A stretch of DNA of 64,000 nt from Adenophora triphylla var. japonica (Eukaryota; Streptophyta; Magnoliopsida; Asterales; Campanulaceae), in assembly GCA_022495995.1 (NCBI GenBank), contig JAFEMH010007000.1, forward strand, positions 41,739-105,738. Reading direction: 5' to 3'. The notes below the pieces were generated by a model, which ran no database searches, was not told where the DNA came from, and saw only the letters and a list, made by a program, of their open reading frames with translations. Position 1 is the first letter of the stretch. Each line of letters opens with the position of its first letter. Both the position numbers and the translations under genes were made by a program. Of this stretch, positions 22,250 to 34,869 are shown one piece after another.

Positions 22250-25154
22250 ATGGATAGAACTAAATCATGTGTCAGAACAGTTAGGTTTGGCCAAAATAGG
22301 AGAAGTGGTGGGTTATATAGGGTTGATAGAGGGGTTTGGGCCAGAATTCCTCGTGAGGACCTTAACACTATATTATTTGGCATGGCGCGGATGTCGCCGT
22401 TTTAGATGCCTTAGAAGTTAGGGGTCTCCCATTTTTGCACAAGTCTGTCCCCATGAAAACCTTTTTCACCACTTGGGAGCTTTGTTCACATATCTGCGAG
22501 TTTTATCGTCCTCTTTTTGATTCTAACTTCTCAGATAGATACTGAATTTCCCGCTGCCCTTGATTTATGTAGTCGTCGCTTCTATAAACAGGTTCTCTCC
22601 TATTCAAGTGAACTTGACGACATGTCTTCCTCCAGCTCTTCATCAAGTCATGACGTGTCTGATACATTGGCTGCTGAGACTTCTTCCAGGCATCAAGCTT
22701 CAAACGAAATTCCCACTTCTAATGTCGTTGAAGCGAGTACCTTCTCCTTAGAATTCCAAACTCCCTTACACGTTAAGTATGGGATAACCCTAACATTGAT
22801 CACATTGAACCTTATGTGGATGATATGTCCCTTGCCGCCATGCGACAAAGAATGGATGGTATCATTTCCTATCCCTCATAGCTAGAAGCTGGACTTAGGT
22901 TTCCAATTGATCCTTTCATATGTGCAGTCATAAATAAAGCCCAAACCGTTGTTGTTGATCTCCATCCTAATGCCATTCACATCTTAACCAGTTATCTGGT
23001 CATCTGTAGGGCCATTAGGCAAGAACCTACCATTCCCTTATTAGTTCACTTGTTTGAAGGTTATATAGCTGTTACCAAGCGGGATGGTGTTATCGAGAAC
23101 CGCTTGTCTATCAAATATAGAAAACCAAAAATTCTAACTCCCCTCCCTAAGAAAGTCCATAACCGGCAATCCAAACATATTTTCATAACTTCTCGTGTGG
23201 TTGGAACCATTCCGGCGACCTTCGTGACATAATCCCCAAAATTGAAACTAGGAAATCTTTAGTTTCTAGCGACAATCGCCTTAAAGATAGAATCTTGAAA
23301 CTTCTCGCCAACGCCTAGGATGGTGGCCTTACTCTATTCTTTTGGAGAGTGATTATCTCTAGCTCATCTCTGTTACGGAAAGTTGGTATCCCAGACTTCA
23401 CCTTCCTTAGGAATGAATCCCGCATTCCCATTGTCCATACTGCTCCTTACCCTGGATGGGATATCCATTTGGGAAACTACTTTGCCTCAGAGTGTGGTCC
23501 TTGCAAACTAGAAGGTTTCTGTTGCAATGCCATGTTTGATGTTTATAGTATGTTTCTTGCCTTTAAACTTACTTTGATTTGTGTTTTCTTTCTTTCTTCA
23601 TCTCTGACTATTCATCTTATTGTTTACAGAATTTAGGAGTATGGACTTGTCAGTGAGGCGAGAAGCATTCTCCGGTGTTGATGGCTGTCGAAAAAGACTA
23701 TCTGAGGCCAGGTAAGCCAATCTGCTCAAAACAGGCTATGAGTTGGAGATTCCAATTTCCTTACACGGAGATGATTCTGAAGCCATTGCGCTTGAAAGAG
23801 CCAATGCCGCTGCTGAGAAAGCCGCCGATCTCACTAAGAAAAAGAGGAAGTCAAAGACTCCTATGGGACCTTCTCCCCTTAAGCTTAGGGATGAAGAAGA
23901 GGTTTAATAAGAACAACACTAAGAGGAAGAGCAAGAAACAGAAACTACTCAAGAAGAAAACCAAACTATCAAGCCTGCTGACATCGCGACTCAAAGCTTG
24001 GGCCAAGAAGATGATTCTCGCCCTCTGAAAAGATCTTGCATTTTTGAAAATCCACATAGTTTATATGTTGATGAAGGAACTTATGAAGCTAAGGAAACAA
24101 ACGACAAGGTCGCTAGTTGGCTTCAAGAGGGCTTTCGTATGCCCTCTGATGAAGATGGACTTTTTGAGTTGAGAAAGGAAATTGCAAGTTCTCCTGCTTT
24201 GACAGGTTTTGATGTGCACTCAAGGGACCCCACCTATAGCATGATTGGGGTTGGGATCATTCAGTGCTCTAGCGACAAACAACAAGTCACCGAAATTGAA
24301 GAGCAGGAAGCAGATCTGTCTCTTAACTATGCCGGTCTACAACTTTGTGGTGTAAGTTTTAATGTTTCTCGCCATATTTCTAACTTGATTCTTGCCAATT
24401 TTTTCTTCTAACTTTATTTCTTTTTAACAGGTTTCAAGTACTCTCTTTAGCCTGAGGAACAAATGCTAAACACTGACCTTTGAAATAGAGTCATGTGATA
24501 AGAGTTCTTACTGAGAAGGAAAAATATAAAAAGAGATGTATTCAACGAGAACAAGATTTGGTTGCCCTTCATACAAATAAGAAGAAAGTTGATGAGGCTG
24601 TTAAAGGTTTAGAACAAACTGAAAATGAACTTCATGGCTAGATGGAGTCCTTGAGGTTAGGTTTAGAAGAGAAAAACAAACGATTGGAAGCTGAGAATGC
24701 CAAACTTAGAGAAGACGATGCCCAACATGTCGATTTGATTGCTCAACTCAAGAAGGATATCACCGATGCTCAATCCAAAGCTGAGCAAGAGTCCACGGAA
24801 CTCTATGATAAAGATTTAATTTATACCATGCGCGCGACAGCGGCAAGCTCGATCAAGATCACTGCCATTACCTCTGAACTAATTGCCAAATGGGGTTCTG
24901 AACCCATCTATAACGAATTTTGCCGTTTGGGTCACAGCTTGATCCCCTATGAAGAAAATGAACTTATGGCCCTGGTTGCAGAAGACAAGCTATTGGGCAA
25001 ACCAGTTTGGGAGGCTCCTCCAATCGCCGAGAATGATGCCTTAACCTTGTGGGTTGACTTGATAAATGAAAAGAACATGACACTTGCCAATGCCAAGAAG
25101 ACTGCTAGAGCTGCCCTGGCTGCCAAACACGAGAAGCAACTAACTCCTCCATAG
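22250..25154 (+). pseudogene. Antisense gene of Tat element A (gypsy-type transposon domain, coiled coil)
   Basis: Begins at MDRTKSCVRTVRFGQNRR. It has an N-terminal segment (WELCSHICEFYRPLF), a Ser-rich stretch, a block LRFPIDPFICAVI...LHPNAIHILTSYLVICRA (about 22,890-23,010) that resembles the 'putative gypsy type transposon' domain, and ends in a 170-codon open stretch (24,642-25,154) that is a Lys/Glu-rich coiled coil. At least two introns look real: one ends at TTGTTTACAG near 23,632, another runs from GTGTAAGTTT (24,349) to TTTTTAACAG (24,431). Stops and frame changes occur before and between these parts. Such antisense ORFs are known in Tat elements; their role is unknown. Confidence 0.65.
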
Positions 25155-25550
25155 TGACTTTATTTCTGAACAATTTTAATATTTGACTTGGATTTGTACT
25201 AAACAATTTACCTCTATTTTGACTATTCATGTAACTCGGTTGTCGCTATTTGCGACGCAACTTTGATTTCAACTTATGAATGTTTTCATTTTTCAACGTT
25301 GATGTTTTGCTTTCTTTAATCTGCTCTGAATGCTTTCCTTATATGTCGCATGCTTATTTTGCTTTGATAGTTTATCAAATATCCTCTTTACAACCTTCAT
25401 ATCTATATACATACTACTCCCTCCAAAACAGTGAGGCTTGTCTTTAGGCAGCCTTACTCCTTAGTGACATTTCTTGCATCAGTGTCTTTTTCTGATTTTT
25501 GAAGCGACCTTTTTTCCTTTGTCCATCTTTGATTTATTCTTTCTTGTTTT
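25155..25550. other. 3' region of the antisense gene
   Basis: About 400 bp of AT-rich sequence between the antisense stop codon and the tandem repeats. Nothing further recognised. Confidence 0.5.
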
Positions 25551-26165
25551 TGGGGGTGCCTAATAGAGCGGCAAACTCCCTAGGCTGTCATCATGTTTTA
25601 GGGGTGCCTAATAGGGCGACAACCTCCCTTTGCCGTTATCATGTATTAGGGGTGATTAATGGGGCGACAACCTCCCTTGGCCTTCATCATGTCTTGGGGG
25701 TGCCTAATGGGGCGGCAACTTCCCTTGACATTTATCATGTCTTGGGGGGTTCCTAATAGGGCGTCAACCTCCCTTAGCCTTCATCATATATTTGGGGTGC
25801 CTACTGGGGCGGCAACATCCCTTGGCCGTTATCATGTCTTGGGGGGTGCCTACTAGTGCGACAACCTCCCTTGGCCTTCATCATATCTTGGGGGTGCCTA
25901 CTAGGGCGGCAACCTCCCTTGGCCTTCATCATGTATTGGGGGTGCCTAATGGGGCGGCAACCTCCATTGACCGTTATCATTTCAAATTTTGGGTGTGCTT
26001 TTTAGGGCAGCAACCTCCATTCATCATTTCAAGCTTTGGGGTTGCCTAATAGGGCGGCAACCTCCCTTCATAATATCAAGCTTCTTTGGGGGTGCCTACT
26101 AGGGCGACAACCTCCCTTTATCATTTAACGATTTGGGGATGCCTAATAGGGCGTCAACCTCCCTT
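25551..26165. repeat. 48-bp tandem repeat, about 13 units
   Basis: Each unit reads like GGGGTGCCTAATAGGGCGGC, then AACCTCCCTTGGCC and a TTATCATGT block. The first nine units are 48-52 bp and the later ones are shorter and more divergent. It lies between the convergent ends of pol (minus) and the antisense gene (plus). A 48-bp unit keeps reading frame, giving an apparent 16-residue repeat GVPNRATTSL...HVL on the plus strand; I do not regard this as coding. Tat elements are known to carry variable tandem repeats in this position. Confidence 0.9.
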
Positions 26166-26389
26166 CAATTTAGGCGTAATGTCCATGTCTTGTTCGCGGC
26201 ATTCATACATTCGCCATTCCATGCAATAAAAAATTAACACAAGATTAAAATAGACAAGCGTTGTAAAAACATTATGTCAAAAAATTCCATTAATCCTTGT
26301 TTCCCGCATCACATCAAAACATATCATTATAGAATACCAAGTTTCATATAATTTTCACTATTCTAGAACGAGTGGAAAACAAAGTACTT
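26166..26389. other. Short gap between tandem repeats and pol end
   Basis: AT-rich, no feature recognised. Confidence 0.5.
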
Positions 26390-27615
26390 TTAATTAAAAC
26401 ATAAGAAATTAGCGACAATATATTGATAATACCGCTTTAAGTACTCTTCTCCATCTTTCCTTATTAACTGATAATTCCCTTCTCTAATAACCTTTACGAC
26501 TTGGAAAGGACCATCCCATTTTTCATCGAGCTTGGAGAATCCAGATTTTGGCCTGATTGCCTCCATAATTCTTAGAAACCAATCTCCCACATTGAACGAT
26601 CTTTTATTCACTCTCTTATCATGCTGCGTATTCATTTTCTGCTTTTAATTGAACATCCTTATTCTTGCATTCATTATCTTCTCATCACACAAATCAAGAT
26701 AATTGCAACACCTTTATTCATTTTTAACTTCATCATAATAAGTAACTCTGTAAGTTAGTAATGCCATTTCTGCCGACGCGATTGCTTCTGACCCATATGT
26801 GAGTGCAAACGATGTTTCTTCCGTTGAACCCTTTACTGTGGTTCTTACATACTACAGAGCAGTTGAAAACTCATCTAATCATGCTCTACCTCTTTCATCC
26901 AGATTCTTGCTTAATGCGTCAATTATCTGTTTGTTTGCCACCTCTACTTGTCCATTGCACTGTTGCCTATAAACTGTTGACTTCCAGTGTTTAACATTCA
27001 ATCATGCACATTCCGCAAAAAAATTCTTCCCAAACTGAGTCCCATGGTCTGAAATGATTGCCCTTTTAAGCCCATATCTACACCATATATTTTCCTGAAC
27101 AAACTTGATTACATTGTCTTCCGTGATTATCGCCAATGCCTTAGCTTCCGTCCACTTCGTGAAGTAATCAATGCAACCACCACATATTGACACCCACCTT
27201 TGTCCTTGGAAAAAGGCCCAATCATGTCAATTCCCCACATGTAGAAGGGCCATGTCCCCACTATTGGGGTTTGATCTGTTGCTGATAATCTGGGGATATT
27301 TTCATGCCTTTGACATTTATCGCATTTTCTCACATATTCTTATGCATCCCGCCTTAGTGTTGGCCAATAATACCCATGAACCAAGATTTTATCTGCTAAG
27401 GTTCTCGCCCCTGGATGCCCTCCACGTACTCCTTCATGAATTTCATACAAAACCTTATCCAACAAATTGGGCTCAACGCATTTCATCAGTGGCTTGGAAA
27501 ATGACCTCCTATAAAGGATTCCGTCTTGAAGCGTGAATCTTGACGAGGTTTTCTTGATCAACTTGGCTTTGTCTTCATCAGGCGGCAATTCCTCTTTTTC
27601 TAGAAATTCCCTCAT
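26390..27615 (-). pseudogene. Integrase of Tat element A
   Basis: Minus-strand pieces in order: zinc-finger region with GGHPGARTLADKI and CDKCQRHENIP (27,127-27,615), core with WGIDMIGPF and, after a frame change, IDYFTKWTEAKAL and SDHGTQF (27,002-27,193), the final Glu context QCNGQVEVANKQ near 26,950, and the C-terminal domain LDEKWDGPFQVVKV...LKRYYQ (26,390-26,635). Stops and frame changes occur between pieces. Ty3 order (reverse transcriptase then integrase) agrees with the Tat assignment. Confidence 0.85.
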
Positions 27616-27639
27616 CTCGCTTACCCAATTCTTCTCTGA

Positions 27640-28292
27640 TTACTCTATCTCTGTGATAACCGATCTATTGATTGCCAGTATTTGCACAAATTCTATCACC
27701 ACCTCTTTCAAATTTTTTTGGATATTGTTTCCCGCATATTTACTTAAAATATCATCTATTCCGTTCTCAGATCTATCAATATGCACCAACTCCCAGAACT
27801 CGAAACTCCTTAAAATGCTTTTGGCCATTTCACAATATTTCACCAAAACTGGATGAATTACTCCATAATCTCCTTTCACTTGATTCACAATTAACTGGGA
27901 GTCTGAATGAATGATAATCCTTGTCAGGCCTATATCCCTAGCTAGCTCGATTCTCGCGATAAGAGATTCATACTCTGCTTGGTTATTTGAAACGGGGAAT
28001 TTGAATCTCAAGGCCTTTTCATATCTGCAATCTTCCTCTGGAGACACCAACATGATTCCTGCCCCACCCTTATCTTTTCCTGAAGATCCATCAACGTGTA
28101 TACTCCAGCAATTAGGCGATCTCTCCTTTACATCAATTAACTTGGGAACCACTTTCTTAGGCGCCTTTCCTTTGGTTGCCGCCTCTATCAGCTCCGCCTG
28201 CGACTTTGTGAACGAAGTCTCAACAATAAAGTCTGCCAACGTTTGTGCCTTAATCGCCTTGCGAGACTAATATTTGATATCAAATTCTGTTA
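27640..28292 (-). pseudogene. Second (archaeal-type) RNase H of Tat element A, truncated by the copia insertion
   Basis: Motifs WSIHVDGSSGKDKGGAGI, NQAEYESLIARIELA and IIIHSDSQLIVNQV give the Asp, Glu and Asp of an RNase H that Tat elements have in addition to the usual one. The open part starts within LADFIVETSFTKSQAEL, which is the end of the first RNase H region. Position 28,268-28,270 reads TAG where the duplicate copy on the right (44,137 region) reads TAT, so this copy has an extra stop. The copia sequence joins at 28,292/28,293. Confidence 0.8.
28145..28292. repeat. 148-bp flanking duplication, left copy
   Basis: Matches 44,014-44,161 without gaps and with four substitutions. It is Tat pol sequence, present on both sides of the copia element. 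Normal copia target duplications are 5 bp. Confidence 0.95.
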
Positions 28293-28818
28293 TGCTTATA
28301 ATCTACCTTAAAGAACCTTCCTTTAACTTTTAAGTTCTTTATGCCAATTCATGATTAAAACACTTGAGACCATTCGAATAGTTTTGGGTGGGCTTGCCAT
28401 AGCAAGGTGCTTTGATTCTATTCGAATGCGAGCAAGATGAGGAAATGGTGGTTCCTATACGTTTAAAGTGAATGAACTTAATTGGGTTATCAAAATGGTT
28501 TTGGACCTAAGGCATAAGATGAGATTAAAATATGCCTAGACATATGATGTCTTGAATAAATCTCATAAAAGATCTAAGAGTCATATATGTGATATGATTG
28601 ATGTTTTCTACCTAATTAATTTAATTTTGAGCGGTTTGCCATAGCAAACTTGAAATTGAATTAAAGTTGGATCTTAGCCCATTAAATGTATATTATGCTT
28701 ATTTGCATTTGAAGGTGTATAATTTAGTGGGAGCATTTTATATAAATGCATTAAACTTCTCATATGATATGTTTACTTATGTGTGTTCATATTTTATGTA
28801 TATCTTTTTATAGAATAA
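28293..28818 (+). other. Leader of the copia element (5' LTR and primer site absent)
   Basis: AT-rich leader containing two TTGCCATAGCAA-type segments (28,393-28,415 and 28,630-28,650). No TGGTATCAGA primer site is found, and nothing here matches the 1.35-kb 3' LTR, so the 5' end was lost. Confidence 0.7.
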
Positions 28819-31800
28819 ATGGCATCAAACAATAATCACTTTTCACTGCGATCTGTCCTTGAGAAGGAAAAGTTGGAAGAGAATGGTACAAACTATATGG
28901 ATTGGATCCGTAGTTTGAGAATTGTTCTCAAGAAAGAAGAAAAATTGTACGTTCTTGAGGAACCTATTCCACCTGAATCTGCTGCCAATGCTACTAGGGC
29001 AGTGATGGATCAATATCTGAAGCACAAGCGTGACTCTACAGATGTTGGTTGCCTCATGCTCTCCGCCATGTGCAAGAACCTTCAGAAGGATCTTGAGCAC
29101 TTGAGGACAGTTGACCTAAACAATCGACTAATGGAAATGTTCCAAGTATAAGCTAGGCAAGAAAGGTACAACACAGTTACAGTCTTGACCTCATGCAAGA
29201 TGAGTGAAGGACAAGCTGTTGGTCCCCATGCTCTTAAGTTGAAGGGCCACATTGAGCATCTTGAAAGGCTCGGTTTTTCAATTAGCCAAGAGTTGGCTAC
29301 CGACATAACATTGAATTCATTGCCCAAAAGTTTTAGTAATTTCATAATGCACTAAAACATGGGTGGAATGAATAAAAACCTTTCCGAGTTAGTTCAAATG
29401 TTGAACACTGCGAAAACCAATATTGTCGAGAAGAAAACCGACCAAGTGCTGATGGTTAACAAGGGGAAGGGTTTCAAGGGTAAGGAAAAAGCAAAGGTTG
29501 CTAATCCTAAGGCAAAAGTTGCCAAACCCAAAGAGACTTCCAAGCCTAAAGAGGCTAAGCCCAAGTCCCAAGAGGACGCAGTCTGCTTCCATTGCAATGA
29601 GATTGAACATTGGAGGAGAAACTGCGCAAAATACAAGGAAGCACTGAAGAAGAGCAAAGGAGTTGCTTCGACTTCAGGTATCTTTGTTATAGATATATTC
29701 CTATCTACTTCTAGTTCTTGGGTATTGGATACCGGATGTGGAACTCACATTTGTTTAAATGTACAGGGTCTAAAGAACAGAAGGATGCTTAAGGAAGGTG
29801 AAGTGGACCTACGTGTGGGGAATGGAGCAAGAGTTGCTGCATTAGCCGTAGGAACTTATGAAGTTACTTTACCTAGTGGACTAATACTTATTTTGAACAA
29901 TTGTTATTATGTTTCAGCTTTAAGTAGGAATATTATTTCGATTTCATGTTTGGATAATGAAGGTTTTAATTTTCTTATATGTGATAAGAATTTTTCCATT
30001 TACAAGAGTGATATGCATTATTGTACTGCTGTTTCATTCAATGGCCTTTATATTCTTGATGTTGAAAATCGTGATAATGATGTCTATAACATTAACAAGA
30101 GATCTAAACCCAATGATGAAAACCACGCTTACTTATGGCATTGTCGTCTTGGCCATATAAATGAGAAACGCATTTCTAAACTCCACAAAGATGAATTTTT
30201 AGACTCACATGATTATGAATCTTATGAGACATGCGAATCTTGTTTACTTGGCAAGATGACCAAGGACCCATTTACCAAAACTGGTGAAAGGGCGGGCGAC
30301 TTATTAGGACTCATACATACCGATGTATGTAGGCCTATGAGTAGCGATGCTAGGGGAGGATTTCGGTACTTCATAACATTCACTGATGATTATAGTAGAT
30401 TTGGATATGTTTATCTAATGAAACATAAAAGTGAATCGTTTGAGATATTTCGAATATTTCAAAATGCGGTGCAAAACCAACTTGGCAAAACTATTAATGT
30501 ACTTCGATCCGGTCGAGGTGGTGAATATTGGAGCCAAGAATTTGACAGTCATCTTAAGAGTTGTGGAATCATTTCAAAACTCTCTCCACCCGGAACACCA
30601 CAATGGAATGGTGTGTCTGAAAGGAGGAATAGAACTTTGTTGGACATGGTTCGTTCTATGATGAGTCAAGTTGAGCTTCCTTTATCCTTTTGGGGACATG
30701 CACTAGAAGCTGCTGCTTTCACTATAAACAGAGTTCCTACCAAATCGGTTCAAAAGACCCCATATGAGATGTGGCATGGAAGAAAACCTAGTTTGTCTTT
30801 CATGAAGATTTGGGGTTGTGATGCATATGTCAAGAAGTTAACTTCTGACAAGCTAGCACCTAAATCTGACAAATGTGTTTTCGTGGGTTATCCTAAGGAA
30901 ACCAAATGATACTATTTCTACAACCGAAACAAGAACAAAGTGTTTGTTGCTCGAAATGCTACTTTCTTAGAAAAGGAGTTTCTTCGCAAAGGAACTAGTG
31001 GGAGTAAAATAGATCTCGAAGAAATTCGAGAACCCGAAAACAACATTGAACCTATGGTAGAGACTGAACCAAGTTCACAAGTAGTTGTGGAACCGGTTCA
31101 AGATGCACAAGTTCTTTGCCGAAGTGGTAAGTCACGATCCGAACCCGAGAGATATGGATTTCTCATTACGGAAAGTGATGAAGTGGAGTTAATCGAAAAT
31201 GATGAACCTACTTGCTATCAAGAGGCAATGTCCGCTCCTGATTCGAAAAAATGGCAAGAGGCCATGAAGTCCGAATTACAATCCATGGCTGATAATCAAG
31301 TTTGGAACTTGATTGATCCACTCGAAGGTGTAAAAACCATAGGGTTCAAATGGGTCTTCAAGAAGAAGACCGACATGGATGGGAAGGTACACACCTATAA
31401 GGCTAGGCTAGTAGCTAAGGGATATAGGCAGATTCATGGCATAGACTATGAAGAAACCTTTTCGCCTGTAGCTATGCTTAAGTCTATTAGAATTTTAATT
31501 GCCATAGCCGCATATTATGACTATGAGATATGGCAAATGGATGTCAAAACAGCTTTCCTTAATGGGAAGTTACTTGAGGATGTATACATGATACAACCTG
31601 AAAGTTTTGTTAGTCCAGAAAATTCTAACAAGGTGTGTAAGTTGCAGAAATCTATTTATGGATTGAAGCAAGCTTCTAGGAGTTGGAATCTACGTTTTGA
31701 TGAAGCAATCAAAGAGTTTGGCTTTATCAAGAACGAAGATGAACCTTGTGTATACAAGAAAATTAGTGGGAGCGTAGCACTATTTTTGGTGTTGTATGTC

Positions 31801-32143
31801 GACGATATCTTACTAATTGGAAATGACATCCCTGCACTACAGACTTTCAAGTCTTGGTTGGGGAAGTGCTTTTCGATGAAAGATATGGGCGAAGCCGCAT
31901 ATATCCTTAGTATCAAGATCTGTAGAGATAGATCCAAGAGGATGATTGGTTTAAGTCAAAGTACTTACATTGACAAGGTCCTTAGAAGATTCCAAATGGA
32001 AAATTCTAAAAGAGGAAACTTGCCAATGTTACATGGTATATCTCTTAGCAAGAATCAAAGTCCTAAGACTAATGATGAGCGAAAGAGAATGAATGGTATT
32101 CCATATGCTTCGACAATTGGGTCTATCATGTATGCTATGTTAT
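28819..32143 (+). pseudogene. Copia gag-pol, 5' part
   Basis: Starts MASNNNHFSLRSVLE. Gag has the NGTNYMDWIRSLR block and a zinc knuckle CFHC...HW...C with all metal ligands. The protease has DTG in SSWVLDTGCGTHIC. The integrase has LWHCRLGHI, CESCLLGK, DDYSRFGYVY and PQWNGVSERRNRT. However the usual catalytic Asp after LRS is Gly (GGT at 30,511-30,513, RSGRGGEY). Reverse transcriptase has KARLVAKGYRQ, DVKTAFLNG, YVDD (31,795-31,806) and stops at the CACTA insertion after YAM. Three nonsense codons (29,149; 29,353; 30,907) but no frameshift. Not functional. Confidence 0.9.
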
Positions 32144-32159
32144 CACTACCAGAAAAAGG

Positions 32160-32700
32160 TCATTTAGCGACGGAAATTTCCGCCGCTAAAATTATATTTC
32201 CGTCGCTAAAATAAATCACCGACGAAAAAATTCCGTCGGTGGTCCGCCGCTACCAGCTCGTCGCAGTGCTCCGACGGGTCAATTTCCGCCGCTATTTTTT
32301 TCTTTTACCGACGGAAATTAATTCCGCCGGTGAATTAATGGTTTCAGCGACGGAAAATTCCGCTATATTAATTTAATTTAATTAAATTTTCATTTCGGCG
32401 GAAATTTCCGTCGTTGTAATAAAAATTAATTTAATTAAATTAATTTCGCCAGAAATTTCCGTCGTAATAAAATTTAAATTAAAATTAAATTATTTCAATG
32501 AATTTACCGTCATTGAAATTATTTAATTTTAATTTAAATTTTATTACAATGACGGAAATTTCCGCCGCCGAAATTAAAAATTAAATAAAAATTAAATGAT
32601 TATAGCGGCGGAAATTCCGTCGAAATTAATTTATTTAATTAATTTTAATTTCAAAGATTAATTTCGCCGACGGAAAATTCCGTCGCCGATTCTAAATAAA
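32160..32700. repeat. CACTA 3' subterminal repeats
   Basis: Dense direct and inverted copies of GCGACGGAAATTTCCGTCG-type motifs separated by AT-rich spacers. In En/Spm such motifs bind the TNPA protein; that role is inferred here. Confidence 0.8.
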
Positions 32701-33039
32701 TTTAAAAAAAATAATTTAAAATATCAATAAACCAAAATTTTTTTGTACCACGATATAACATTTCAATTTATAAAACTAAAACTATAAAAACTAAAATTCA
32801 AATATCGGCGTACTCAAATAAAAACTAAATACCACCGTACCAATTCGGGAGGGGGAGGGGAGAGGGGGAGAGGGGGAGGGAGGGAGGAGGGGGAGAGGGG
32901 GAGGGGGAGAGGGAGAGGGGGAGGGGGAGAGGGGTGGAGCGGGGGGAGAGGCGGGGAGGGGCTCCCGCGGGTATCAAATGTCTCAAATGTTTACAAACAA
33001 GTATAAATTAATACAAAAATGTCTAAAAATGTCCGCAAT
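32701..33039. repeat. Noncoding gap with a purine-rich (GGGGGAGA)n tract
   Basis: AT-rich to 32,846, then a G/A tract at 32,847-32,961 with units such as GAGGGGGAGAGGG, then the 3' end of the transposase remnant. Strong strand asymmetry, no coding. Confidence 0.8.
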
Positions 33040-34846
33040 CAACCTGGGGGAGGCGGGAAATTACCCTGGGAGTCCTGGCCGAGATGAGCCATCAACGGCC
33101 GCCACCGTCTTTGAGTCTCGCATGCCGTCTCGAATCTCTGCATGACGCCGATCGTTCTCCTCCCGCATCCGCGCCTCGAACCGCCAAAGCATCCGCAAGC
33201 TTTGCCCGCTCGCGTTTCTCCTCCTCCAACGCAGCCTCTCCAGAGTGTCGACCCTCGGATCATGAAACGCTGGGGCCGGGCTACATTTCGCCGACGGCCG
33301 GTCGACGTCGACGGCATTGCCGCCCGTAATCCCCATCCCTAACACTCGGGCTCCTCTCCTTGGATGTCCTCGAGAGGTGACCTCCCGCCAAACATCGTGC
33401 ACGAAGGGGACGGGCTCGCGGAGGCGTTCCTTCGGAACAACGGCGGCTTGATATGCGGCACAAAATAAAACAAACAATTATAATCATATACACAATGTAA
33501 GGTACATAAATAAATTTACATATTCAAAATCAAGTCATTTAATGGTAGTTTACTTACAAAGGCGTGCAGCATCGATCGTCAACCCATTGCGGAGGTTGAT
33601 CGGGCGCCGTAGAATTCCGAATATGGGTGCTAGCGTAAACATCCACAAAAGTGATATTCGGACCATACTCCCTTTCCTATAAATAAAATAAGCGAGATTA
33701 TTACTTTGAAATTGTATATATAAATGCAACATTTAAACCGATTTAAAAGCATGCATACACTACATTTACACTAAAACTATGGATTTCATAGCATCAACAT
33801 TGGCTCCCGCTAACATACGTACATAAACCTATTTAAAAGCATCCATACACTACTACATTTAAATTAACATACATACCATGCGGTCGTGATGCTCGGCGAC
33901 CGTGAGCGTTCCCCGGTATGCAACGCCGCCGACCCCGAGGAGCTGCTCTATTGGCCTTGGCCTCGTTCGGATACGGCCTTCGCCGCGAGCGACCCCCAAT
34001 ATTCGCAAAATTGACCAAACACCTCACCGGTCATAAAAGTAGGACACAAGGGCCGTTGTCCCGCCGCGAGCCGAGCAAAGATAATAATTTTTCTTCGTGG
34101 TACCTATAAAAATATGAATATCTTGTAAACATATAATGATGACATTATAAAATTAAAAGAGTATAATCATTGTTAATTAAACTAATTAAGGATAGATAAA
34201 TATGTTACAAATAAAATCCTTAAACGGCTTGTGAGCACGCTCAAAGAAAACAAATCTAGCCGTCTCCTCGCTGATGTCTGGATCCCAATAATATTTAGCC
34301 TACAACATATAATGATAACATTACAAAACTAAAAGAGTATAATCATTATTAATTATAACATTTTAATAACAAACTAACATTTAAGTTTTAAATAAAAACC
34401 ATTAACACATTACCTTAAACTCATCCCACGCATCCTCCTTCTGCCTCTGTGGCAATTTTTTCCAGTTGGGCCAAAACTCGGTCATTTTCCGAGACCGCAG
34501 TATTGCCCGATCTTAGTGCCAGTGGTGGGGTATCCACCTACAAACCTGCCAAGTATATTTATACAATAACATTTTAACTTAAATAATGAATTATATATAA
34601 AGCAAAAAGGAACCAACTTATATCAAATTAATGAAGAGTTACTTACTGGTCATAAAGTGATGAGATCCGCACATATATCCTCCCCTCAGAATCGACGGTA
34701 GTCTGAGTACCGGCCCCAGAGGTGGAGCTAGTACTACTGTGTGAGGGGTCAACACCATCGCTACCGGATCGGGACGGTTGCGTCCCAGTAATCAAAGTGT
34801 AAATGGGCTTGGTCCTCTTACCCTTGCCCTTTCTACTAGAACTCAT
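33040..34846 (-). pseudogene. Plant transposase (Ptta/En/Spm, TNPA-like) remnant with introns
   Basis: Exon 1 begins MSSSRKGKGKR (ATG 34,846, acceptor TAATACAG just upstream) and ends at CCA/GTAAGT near 34,645. Exon 2 has FWPNWKKLP...DAWDEFK (about 34,440-34,550, one in-frame stop). Exon 3 has KYYWDPDISEE (about 34,215-34,300). Exon 4 has TGEVFGQFCEYWGSLA (about 33,880-34,105). Exon 5 has YGPNITFVDVYASTHIRN (about 33,560-33,670). Exon 6 has VWREVTS...GARVLGMG (about 33,060-33,450). This order is that of the Ptta/En/Spm family, whose members bind subterminal repeats. Stops and frame changes make it a pseudogene. Confidence 0.75.
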
Positions 34847-34869
34847 ATCTGTATTACAGTAAAAATATT

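Larger units (their letters stand above)
20846..28292 (-). mobile_element. Ty3 Tat-lineage retrotransposon A, 3' half
   Basis: Minus-strand order: second RNase H, integrase, tandem repeats, an antisense (plus-strand) gene, a polypurine-type tract near 21,640 and probable 3' LTR sequence. Two RNase H domains and an antisense ORF between pol and the 3' LTR are known features of the Tat lineage (Ogre, Retand, Grande). The 5' half continues at 44,014-48,065 beyond the inserted copia element. Many stops and frame changes make it non-functional. Confidence 0.85.

Noticed and set aside
25551..26165. CRISPR-like array
   Set aside because: The repeat units are contiguous and diverged, without spacers, in plant retrotransposon DNA.
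33040..33500. GC-rich plus-strand ORFs as independent genes
   Set aside because: They are opposite the last exon of the Ptta/En/Spm transposase remnant, which explains the sequence.
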